The notes beneath the pieces were generated by a model. It made no database searches, was not told the origin of the DNA, and worked only from the letters and a program-made list of their open reading frames with translations. From Verrucomicrobiota bacterium (GTDB lineage Bacteria; Verrucomicrobiota; Verrucomicrobiia; Chthoniobacterales; UBA10450): DNA of 34,070 nt. Made by a program: the position numbers and the translations under genes. Positions 1 to 6,874 of this stretch are shown piece by piece (the stretch's first letter is position 1; every line of letters begins with the position of its first letter). The DNA is taken from assembly GCA_003219175.1 (NCBI GenBank), contig QHPU01000055.1, positions 1 through 34,070 on the forward strand. Direction: 5' to 3'.

Positions 1-744
1 TTGTTGTTGCAATGTGAACAGGATGCGCACTGTTACCAGGCGTTCCCGCAAATTCACGATGATTGGACAAACGTGCTCGCGCAATTGGAACGCGTCCCGG
101 CGCGAGTGGAATATTCGCCGCCGGACAAGAGCGCCGCGGCGACAGTCGAGATTCAACCGGGAGTTTTCGCCGAGAAAATTCGGACATGGATGTACGGGCG
201 AGATCAGGCTAGTCGCATTCCACTCATCATTCATAACGCGGCATACCGCGATTGGGCGTCGTTCCTGCACGAAGCAATAAGCCCGTCGATCCCGGATTTC
301 ATCGCGGATGGGATGTATTTGTCGGTCACGTGTGCGGAGGATGTTCCTTTTATCGATCAGAAGGAAGCGGCGAAATTGAATGCCGGTAATCCTTTTGGCA
401 ATTATCGCGTTTTTCAGCAAACACGTGCCTGCGAGATGTGGCCGCGAGCAAAGATACCGGACAATTTTCGTGATCCGGTCTCGTCGAATGTTCCCGTCCT
501 CATTTTTTCCGGCAACATGGACCCGGTGACGCCGCCGAAGCGCGGCGAGGAAGTCGCGCGAAATCTGCCTAATTCCAGACATGTGATCATTCCACAAGCC
601 GGCCACGGGGTGGATGGTTTAACGGATCCTGGATGTGTCGATCGGCTGATCATCGACTTCATGGAAAAGGGCGACCCGAAGAATCTCGATATCAGCTGCG
701 TCGAGCGAATGACGCCACCGCCGTTTGCGACTGAAGCGAGGTAG
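1..744 (+). CDS. Alpha/beta hydrolase, TAP-like C-terminal part (5' truncated)
   Basis: This is the C-terminal 247 residues of a secreted-type alpha/beta hydrolase of the tripeptidyl-aminopeptidase-like (TAP) class; the true start and nucleophile elbow lie upstream of the window. The last third has the family's C-terminal signature. A strand carries the catalytic acid in 'IFSGNMDPVTPP' (about residues 168-179), followed by the catalytic histidine in 'IIPQAGHGVDG' (about 197-207). Cysteines in 'VTCAEDVPF' and near the end ('DPGCVDRLI', 'DISCVERM') resemble the disulphides of exported TAP-like proteins. The family cleaves peptides or esters, but the substrate cannot be told from this fragment. 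It ends in TAG and converges on the next gene with a gap of about 50 nt. Confidence 0.8.
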   Translation: MLLQCEQDAHCYQAFPQIHDDWTNVLAQLERVPARVEYSPPDKSAAATVEIQPGVFAEKIRTWMYGRDQASRIPLIIHNAAYRDWASFLHEAISPSIPDFIADGMYLSVTCAEDVPFIDQKEAAKLNAGNPFGNYRVFQQTRACEMWPRAKIPDNFRDPVSSNVPVLIFSGNMDPVTPPKRGEEVARNLPNSRHVIIPQAGHGVDGLTDPGCVDRLIIDFMEKGDPKNLDISCVERMTPPPFATEAR

Positions 745-796
745 TCCGACCACCAAGCACATTCCAAGATTGCGGCCGACACGCCCGCCTCTACAG

Positions 797-1825
797 CTAA
801 TTCTTTGGCTCATCTGCGATACGAAGCACAACTTTTCCGCGAGTGTGATGCGTCTCGGCCTGTTGTTCGGCCGCGATCGCTTCGCTCAACGGCCGAATTT
901 GGGTGACGATGGGTTTGATTTTCCCGGCGTCGATCAGCTGGCCAATCTCGGAGAGATCTTTCGCGTTCGGTTTAACCCAGATGCCTTCTGCGCGAATCTC
1001 GTGTTTCTCGAGTTCCTCCGGATCTGGCCGAGCTACCAGTGTCAAAATGATCCCGCCCTTTTTCATTACAGCGTAAGATCGGGCAAGCGTGTCTTTACCG
1101 ACCGGATCCAGCACGCAATCGACGTCTTTCGCAATCTCTTCGAATTTTTGTTTTGTGTAATCGATCGCTACGTCCGCGCCCAGCTGTTTGAGCAGATCCT
1201 GATTGGCCGTTGATGCAGTCGCGATTACGCGAGCGCCACGCATTTTCGCGATTTGAATAGCGAAGCTGCCGACACCGCCGGAGCCGCCATGAATGAGAAT
1301 GGTCTGTCCCTCGTGCAGCCGCGCCACATCAACGAGCGCTTGCCACGCGGTCAATGCGCCCATCGGCACCGCCGCGGCTTCAGCAAAGCTAAGCGACTTC
1401 GGTTTCGGAGCGACCTCCCATTCCTTGACCGTGACGTACTCGGCCCAGCCGCCACCGAACGTTGGATAACCGTAAACAGCGTCGCCGGCTTTAAGGCTCG
1501 TGACGTTTGCGCCAGTTCTTTCAACAATCCCTGCTATCTCGTAACCCGGAATCAAAGGTAAATGTGTCCCCCACTCCTTCGCGAATTTCCCACCGAGCGT
1601 GAGCGGATCGGCGGGATTGACCCCGCTCGCGATGACGCGGACCAGCGCTTCATCGTCCTTGGGTTCGGGCCGCGTTACTGCTTCGATCTTCAATACCTCC
1701 GGAGCACCGTACTCGTGCGCAACCACCGCTTTCATCATTGGTTTTTCACTGATCCCGAACGCGCCATTGGCGCAAAGGATTGCGAAAAGAGTGAGAATCC
1801 GAATCACGTGAAAAGATTTTTCCAT
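797..1825 (-). CDS. Zinc-independent MDR / quinone-oxidoreductase-like NADP-binding protein with apparent signal peptide
   Basis: Medium-chain dehydrogenase/reductase of the quinone oxidoreductase type. The catalytic domain begins at 'MKAVVAHEYGAPEVLK' (about residue 31). The Rossmann dinucleotide motif 'IHGGSGGVGSFAIQIAK' lies at residues 178-194. The protein ends in 'HTRGKVVLRI', as family members do. No structural zinc cysteine cluster is seen. The family uses NADPH to reduce quinones or enones in the cytoplasm. Oddly, about 30 residues precede the normal start and look like a Sec signal (K/R n-region, then 'ILTLFAILCANGAFG'). A start at M30 or M31 would remove it, but I see no Shine-Dalgarno sequence there. 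A seven-codon reading frame with a strong ribosome site lies just upstream. Confidence 0.85.
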   Translation of the reverse strand: MEKSFHVIRILTLFAILCANGAFGISEKPMMKAVVAHEYGAPEVLKIEAVTRPEPKDDEALVRVIASGVNPADPLTLGGKFAKEWGTHLPLIPGYEIAGIVERTGANVTSLKAGDAVYGYPTFGGGWAEYVTVKEWEVAPKPKSLSFAEAAAVPMGALTAWQALVDVARLHEGQTILIHGGSGGVGSFAIQIAKMRGARVIATASTANQDLLKQLGADVAIDYTKQKFEEIAKDVDCVLDPVGKDTLARSYAVMKKGGIILTLVARPDPEELEKHEIRAEGIWVKPNAKDLSEIGQLIDAGKIKPIVTQIRPLSEAIAAEQQAETHHTRGKVVLRIADEPKN

Positions 1826-1865
1826 ACTCGTAAACTTGGCCTGCGATTGTGGCGATGGCGAATCT

Positions 1866-1889
1866 CTAATTGTCGTTAGGCGAGTTCAT
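1866..1889 (-). CDS. Possible seven-codon leader minigene with strong RBS
   Basis: On the minus strand an AAGGAGG Shine-Dalgarno (1897-1903) sits 7 nt before an ATG that opens a 7-codon frame, MNSPNDN, ending in TAG. This is the best ribosome site near the MDR gene, whose own start 41 nt further on has none. It is out of frame with the MDR gene. It could be a leader peptide that loads ribosomes for the downstream gene, the remains of an older gene start, or chance. Nothing in the peptide suggests a specific attenuation signal. Confidence 0.2.
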   Translation of the reverse strand: MNSPNDN

Positions 1890-1958
1890 AGCGGTACCTC
1901 CTTGCTTCCAGCGCGCGTTGGTGAAGCGAGGAGAAGTCTATCGCTACCCATTTGATGA

Positions 1959-1972
1959 TTTAACGATTTAAC
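1959..1972 (-). repeat. Short GTTAAA-periodic element (two units)
   Basis: Two GTTAAA hexamers (minus strand) 8 nt apart lie 20 nt downstream of the hydrolase-cyclase stop codon. This is the shortest member of a family of 8-nt-periodic elements found at gene ends across the window. It is probably a partial copy. Confidence 0.5.
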
Positions 1973-1992
1973 GCAGCGACGCGGAAGCGCAG

Positions 1993-3327
1993 TCACTGAT
2001 TAACAACGGCGTAAAGATGCCACGTGCCGGGAACTCCTTTGAGATCGCGTTCGCCCCGCGGCTCAAAGGAAATGCCCGATCCGGCGATCAGGTCCTTCGT
2101 TGTGCTCGAAACCAGAACTTCGCCGGGCGCGCTCTCATTCTGCACGCGCGAAGCAATATGCACCGCGATTCCACCGATGTTATCGCCCATCACCTGGACT
2201 TCACCAGTATGGACACCCGCGCGAACGTCGAGCCCCAATTGTTTGACTTGGGAAGCGATCGCAGATGCGCAGCGGACCGCCCGGGCTGGGCCGTCGAAGC
2301 TTGCCATGATCCCGTCGCCAGCGGTGTTTGTTTCGCGGCCCCGATAGTGTCCGAACTGAGACCTGGCGAGTCGGTAGTAACTTTCGAGTTTTTCCTTCCA
2401 AACCCGGTCACCAAGTTCGCTCAGCATTTTGGTGGAATCGGCGATATCGACAAACAGAATGGTTGCCAATACGCGATCGTCGATGACCTCCTGACGAATC
2501 CCGGTAACGAATTCCTGGATATCGCCGATAATTTTTTCCGGCTCGATCGCCATTATGGAGTGGGTGTCCCCGGGATACTCGATAAACCTTGCGCCCGGTA
2601 TTCGCTTTGCCATATCACGCGCGCCTTCCACGCTCACCGCCGGATCACCTGTCCGATTCATGATTAACGTTGGGACTTTGATCGCGCTCAGGATCGGCCG
2701 AGTGTCGATCTCGGAATTCATTGTTTCGTACGCCGCCACGGCCGAGGGACTCCCGGCAGCACGCATGTAGCGCTTGGCCTGATCTATTACATCCTGCGAA
2801 GCATCCGGTCCGAGGCCGGCGCCAGGTCCTCGGATGTACCATTCTGACGGCCAGTTTTCGCGAACGTCTCGGACCATCTCCGCGTATTGCTGCGTATTCA
2901 GTCCCCAAGGATGATCCTCACTTGCGCACCATCGGGCCATTCCTCCCCAGGTAACGAGTGATCGGGTCCGCTCCGGATAGGTCGCAGCGAACATGCACGC
3001 CATCGACGCACCTTCGGACACACCAAAAATGACGGCGGATTTGAGGCCGAGCGCGTCCATGACAGCGCGAATATCGTCGGTTCGTTGTTCGAGCGTTGCC
3101 ATCTGCGTCGGGCGATCGGACAGACCTGTGCCCCGCTTATCAAAACGGATGAGCCGGCAAATCGTTCCCAGTTTCAGAAAAAAATCCGCGCGCATCGGAA
3201 ACTCCCAATCCATGTCCAGATGGGAAAAGGTTCCCGGTGCCCAAACGAGGTCGAATGGGCCGGTGCCGTTCACTTGATAGGCAATGTAAACGTCGCCGCT
3301 CTTAGCGTAGTTAGTTTCGGGTTTCAT
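1993..3327 (-). CDS. Alpha/beta hydrolase fused to class III adenylate/guanylate cyclase domain
   Basis: Two-domain protein of 444 residues. Residues 1-275 are an alpha/beta hydrolase with nucleophile elbow 'GVSEGAS' (S104) and a catalytic histidine in 'YPGDTHS' (H256). Residues 285-440 are a class III nucleotide cyclase domain. The two metal aspartates are present: D294 in 'LFVDIADST' and D338 in 'NTAGDGIMASF'. The transition-state arginine is R394 in 'AVHIASRV', but the Asn normally four residues before it is His (H390), and the usual specificity Lys is Asn (N334). The same domain order is known in Mycobacterium tuberculosis Rv1900c, whose cyclase is also non-canonical. No membrane segment or signal is seen, so it is cytoplasmic. 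Its ATG overlaps the stop of the upstream SMUG1-like gene (ATGA), which implies translational coupling. Activity may be weak, and ATP versus GTP preference is uncertain. Confidence 0.9.
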   Translation of the reverse strand: MKPETNYAKSGDVYIAYQVNGTGPFDLVWAPGTFSHLDMDWEFPMRADFFLKLGTICRLIRFDKRGTGLSDRPTQMATLEQRTDDIRAVMDALGLKSAVIFGVSEGASMACMFAATYPERTRSLVTWGGMARWCASEDHPWGLNTQQYAEMVRDVRENWPSEWYIRGPGAGLGPDASQDVIDQAKRYMRAAGSPSAVAAYETMNSEIDTRPILSAIKVPTLIMNRTGDPAVSVEGARDMAKRIPGARFIEYPGDTHSIMAIEPEKIIGDIQEFVTGIRQEVIDDRVLATILFVDIADSTKMLSELGDRVWKEKLESYYRLARSQFGHYRGRETNTAGDGIMASFDGPARAVRCASAIASQVKQLGLDVRAGVHTGEVQVMGDNIGGIAVHIASRVQNESAPGEVLVSSTTKDLIAGSGISFEPRGERDLKGVPGTWHLYAVVNQ

Positions 3328-4154
3328 AGATTCCCACGCGTGCGCTGATCAAGACTATCGATCATTCGTCGTTGCTCACCTTCTTTTGGCATTAGCCGGG
3401 TCTGACTCGACCACCTCCGTCGGCTAAGAGCCCATTTCCAAACGCCGAGATCACGCAATTGGCCGGTGGCCGTGCCAGCCCAGTCATTGTTTGAGGCAGG
3501 GCAGGCTGGGCTCGGATGCAGAATCTGGCCGACCCGCAATGGCGGATCGGCGGTGATATCGCGTGCGCGTTTCCCAGCGAATTCACCGATACCGATGAGC
3601 CATTCCGGTTGCAGGATGCGAACAATCTCCCGCAGATGTTCGTCACATACGCCAAAAAGTGGAGCGCGCTCGCCTGGCGGCAGTTTGTCCGGAGTTCGAT
3701 TGCGTCCGCTTGCCTCGACAAACGCGAGAGGGCAATAATTCACCACCAGGTGTTCTTCGAAGAACTTTTCGGCAGAGCCAAAGCGTTTCGCGAACAATCC
3801 CCACAAACGCTGACCGCTGATCTCGCTCCGCGTGCAATTGAATCCCATCACCGGCCGTTTGGGATGCTCGTCAGGGGGACGCTCAATCGTGGCTTGAATG
3901 CCAAGCCAATCGCGCACCGCCGCAATTTCCCCGAACGGGATACCGGTTTGCGCCATACCAAACGGACCGGGATTCATTCCGAGGAACAACACGCGTTTGC
4001 GGCCATTGCCATAGCGTCGCAAATAGATCTCGTGCGCATTCCAGGCGTAAACGAGCGGATTGTAAACGTACGCTACCGGAGCCGCGAACTTCAGTGTTTC
4101 AACTGCATCGCGCAGGCGCCTCGCCGCGCCGATTAACAGATCACTCGTTGCCAC
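3324..4154 (-). CDS. SMUG1-like uracil-DNA glycosylase
   Basis: Single-strand-selective monofunctional uracil-DNA glycosylase family, which removes uracil and oxidised pyrimidines from DNA at the start of base excision repair. Motif 1 'GMNPGPFGMAQTGIPFGE' (residues 59-76) contains the catalytic Asn (N61). 'VVNYCPL' carries the uracil-binding Asn (N139). Motif 2 'LHPSPACPASNNDW' contains the essential His (H213) and the DNA-intercalating loop. The length of 276 residues is normal, with a charged C-terminal tail of about 35 residues beyond the domain. The start is GTG; I see no better ATG upstream. The 3' end overlaps the cyclase fusion gene by 4 nt, so the pair is probably co-translated although the functions have no obvious link. 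Confidence 0.9.
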   Translation of the reverse strand: MATSDLLIGAARRLRDAVETLKFAAPVAYVYNPLVYAWNAHEIYLRRYGNGRKRVLFLGMNPGPFGMAQTGIPFGEIAAVRDWLGIQATIERPPDEHPKRPVMGFNCTRSEISGQRLWGLFAKRFGSAEKFFEEHLVVNYCPLAFVEASGRNRTPDKLPPGERAPLFGVCDEHLREIVRILQPEWLIGIGEFAGKRARDITADPPLRVGQILHPSPACPASNNDWAGTATGQLRDLGVWKWALSRRRWSSQTRLMPKEGEQRRMIDSLDQRTRGNL

Positions 4155-4233
4155 ACTTGATGTTACGACAAGGAAGCAGCGATTCGAGATCTGTCTGGGC
4201 GCAGCTTCGACTCGAATGGCCCCGCCGCGAAAA

Positions 4234-5220
4234 CTACCAGCCTAGCACCTTCGCGAAAATGAGTGGTGCCACGATGGTGGCATCGGATTCGATAATGTAT
4301 CTTGGGGTATTGGCGCGCAGTTTCCCCCAAGTGATTTTCTCGTTAGGAACGGCGCCCGAATAGGAACCGAAGCTGGTGGTGGAATCGCTGATCTGACAGA
4401 AGTAACCCCACTCTGGAACATCGGTGTCTTTCACGTCCTGGTTCAACATAGGCACAACGCATATCGGGAAGTCGCCCGCGATACCACCGCCGATCTGGAA
4501 AAAGCCGATCGAAGAATCCTTGGAGACGCGCCGATACCAGTCGGCGAGTTCCATCATGTATTCGATGCCGGAACGAACCGTGTGCACCTCGCAAAGTTCA
4601 CCGGTGATATTGCGAGCGGCATAGATGTTTCCCAAGGTGGAATCTTCCCAACCGGGCACGAAGACCGGGAGGTTTTTGTGGGCGGCAGCCATCATCCAAC
4701 TCTCGTTTGGATCGATCTCGTAGAATTTCTTTAGCCGGCATTCGCGCAAGATCTTGAAAAGAAATTCGTGGGGAAAAAGACGTTGTTTGTTCTCAGCGGC
4801 ACCGATCCATTCTTCGATGACAATTTTCTCGATCTTACGGATAGCGTATTCCTCTGGGATACAGGTATCGGTCACGCGATTGAGATGGCGGCTAAGCAGT
4901 TCTTCCTCGGCTTTCGGGGTGAGCTCGCGGTAATTAGGAATGCGCTCATATCGAGAACGCGCAACAAGGTTAAAGAGGTCTTCTTCCAAATTCGCCCCGG
5001 TGCAGGTGATGGCGTGAACCTTGTCCTGCCGAATCATTTCCGCCAGGGATACACCCAGTTCAGCCGTACTCATCGCGCCGGCGAGCGTGATCATCATCTT
5101 TCCGCCTTGCTCGAGGTGCGCATTGTAGGCCTCCGCGGCGTCCTTGAGGACAGCGGCGTTGAAATGCCGGTAATGGCGATCAATAAACTGACTGACACTA
5201 CCAGGTTTCACACTAGCCAT
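4234..5220 (-). CDS. Deoxyhypusine-synthase-like protein lacking the active-site lysine
   Basis: Clear deoxyhypusine synthase superfamily member of 328 residues. It has NAD-site glycine-rich strands 'TLAGAMSTAELG' and 'ITCTGANLEEDLF' (about 47-83) and the C-terminal 'WGKLRANTPRYIIESDATI' block. In eukaryotic and archaeal enzymes the sequence GGGVVKH supplies the lysine that carries the butyl-imine intermediate. Here the matching segment is 'IGGGIAGDFPI' (about 243-253) with no lysine. Bacteria have no eIF5A, so a polyamine-forming role such as homospermidine or spermidine-type synthesis is a reasonable inference. The reaction cannot be read from sequence. ATG at 5220 is preferred to the TTG two codons upstream. 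A TTGACA lies just upstream, but a good -10 is not visible. The 168 nt to nuoN hold nothing I recognise. Confidence 0.85.
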   Translation of the reverse strand: MASVKPGSVSQFIDRHYRHFNAAVLKDAAEAYNAHLEQGGKMMITLAGAMSTAELGVSLAEMIRQDKVHAITCTGANLEEDLFNLVARSRYERIPNYRELTPKAEEELLSRHLNRVTDTCIPEEYAIRKIEKIVIEEWIGAAENKQRLFPHEFLFKILRECRLKKFYEIDPNESWMMAAAHKNLPVFVPGWEDSTLGNIYAARNITGELCEVHTVRSGIEYMMELADWYRRVSKDSSIGFFQIGGGIAGDFPICVVPMLNQDVKDTDVPEWGYFCQISDSTTSFGSYSGAVPNEKITWGKLRANTPRYIIESDATIVAPLIFAKVLGW

Positions 5221-5394
5221 TTGCAACGATTGGACTTCGCGTTGTCAATGCGCAATTGGATTAATTCTTGAGCGGTTGATCATGCATTCTTTCGGAAAAC
5301 AATCAATTCTGGGATGCCACCGAGTTTTTACGGAACGCGCCGGTCCGCGTCGAGCCAGCGCCTGCAAGGAGATTTTAGCAAGCGGGACTTGCAC

Positions 5395-6830
5395 TTAGGG
5401 CAATGCAGCAAGGATTCGCGCGACTAGGAATTGCGGTGCGATTCCGAGAAACAGCACGGCGGCTGCAGCGAAGGCGATGGTCAGTCTGGCAAGTCCGTTT
5501 TCTGCCGCGGACGATTGCCGGGCCCTTTCAGCACCCTGGGTTTGGAAAATCACCTTTAACACGATCAGATAATAGTAGAGCGAGATCAGACTCCCGAAGA
5601 GGGCAAGGGCTACCAGCCAGAGGAGACCGTGATTTGCGCCAGCGCGAAATGCGGCGCTGAAGAGGTAGAACTTGCCGAAAAATCCGGCGAGCGGCGGAAG
5701 GCCGGCCAACGACAACATGAATATCGCCATGCACCCGGCGAGCAATGGTGAAATCCTTCACGCCCGCCGGCAATTATTCCGAGCAAGGTATAACCGCCAT
5801 GAGCGACAGCGGAGTAGGCCAGCAACCGGCGCAGGTTGGTTTGGACCAGGGCCACGAAATTACCAATCAGAATCGAGAACGCCGCCAAGGCCGCTAACAC
5901 CGGCGACCAGCCAGCCACCATCGCACGCCAATCCGCGCTGCCGTGAACCGAGCTGAATCCAACCAGCATAATTTTCCCGAGCACCACGAACGACGCGACC
6001 TTCGATCCTGAAGCGATGAAAGCGGCGGTGGAAACTGGCGCGCCCTGATACGTATCCGGCGCCCAGAGATGGAAAGGTGCCGCTGCAATTTTGAAGGCAA
6101 ACCCGACCAAGGTCATAGCGAGGCCGGCAAAAAGCAGCGGGGACAGAGGCTCGGTATTAAGCCTGTCCGCAATGGCCGCAAGACTGGTGCTACCCGCCAT
6201 TCCGTAAATGAGGCTTAGTCCAAAAAGCGTAAAAGCACTGGCGGTACTGCCAAAGAGAAAGTATTTGAGCCCGGCTTCGGCGGACCGGCTGTCGCCTTTG
6301 TCGAACGCAGTCATGAGGTAAAGCGACAGCCCGGTAAGTTCGAGCCCGATGAAAATCATGAGTAATTCTTCGCTGCTAACGAGAAGTAGCAGACCGATGG
6401 TCGCGAGCAGAACGATGGCAAGATACTCGCCGTAATTCGATGTCTCGCGCGATGTGAGCAAGATGGTAAAGAAGGCAAGGACCAGGCAGACGATCTCGAA
6501 GAGCGAGTTAAGCGGCGAGATTACCAGCATGCCGCGGAAGAGATCGGCGCGCGATGGAAGCATGACAATGGCCGCGATGGCGACAATCAGTCCGAGCGCC
6601 GCGACCAGGGTGCAAGTCCCGGTAGAGGCGGCCGCCGTGTCCGCAGTCCTTCGTGACATCGATGCAGGTACGGCGTGGGTCGCACGTTCCTGTGGTTTTG
6701 CAGGCGCCACGCCTGTCACTACAGTTCTTCGTCCAGTCGCTACTCCAATTGCGAGAACAATCAAAGCCGTCAAGGTAACAATCGCTTGGGGCGACGCGAG
6801 TTTGAGTAGCTCGAGGTAGGACATTGACAT
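5395..6830 (-). pseudogene. nuoN: NADH-quinone oxidoreductase subunit N, disrupted by deletion and frameshift
   Basis: Antiporter-like proton-pumping subunit of complex I, last in the operon. Residues 1 to about 356 read well up to 'LLAYSAVAHGGYTLLG' followed by 'GGREGF'. The continuation 'CMAIFMLSLAGLPPLAGFFGK' lies in another frame (5395-5745). Compared with E. coli NuoN, roughly 55-60 residues that should join these segments (a transmembrane helix and loop) are absent, so more than a base-calling slip is needed. The junction falls in a small hairpin, GTGAA-ATCC-TTCAC (5748-5761), with outer arms CCGGCG/CGCCGG. Separately, residues about 33-72 are an extra polar stretch between the first two membrane helices, encoded by a palindrome-containing insertion. 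The start ATG at 6830 follows a GTTAAA-type repeat. Either the gene is broken or this is a local assembly error. Confidence 0.8.
6615..6734. repeat. Palindrome-containing insertion within nuoN
   Basis: This roughly 120-nt in-frame stretch encodes a polar Arg/Ala/Thr-rich loop not expected in NuoN. It contains a perfect hairpin CAGGCG-CCA-CGCCTG at 6701-6715. The core CAGGC-N5-GCCTG is shared with intergenic palindromes at 13404-13422 and 17142-17211, so a dispersed REP-like element has probably entered the coding region. The exact boundaries are inferred from the protein. Confidence 0.5.
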
Positions 6831-6831
6831 C

Positions 6832-6861
6832 GTTACAACGTTAAAATGTTACATCGTTAAA
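6832..6861 (+). repeat. GTTAAA-periodic element (nuoM-nuoN gap)
   Basis: Four hexamers, GTTACA, GTTAAA, GTTACA and GTTAAA, start at 6832, 6840, 6848 and 6856, an exact 8-nt period. The element fills almost all of the 44-nt gap between the stop of nuoM and the ATG of nuoN. Its hexamers read on the strand opposite to the genes. Confidence 0.7.
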
Positions 6862-6874
6862 AAAGAAGAATTTC

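Noticed and set aside
2017-2667. Long plus-strand frame inside the hydrolase-cyclase gene
   Set aside because: It is a shadow of the real minus-strand gene, whose motifs are well conserved.
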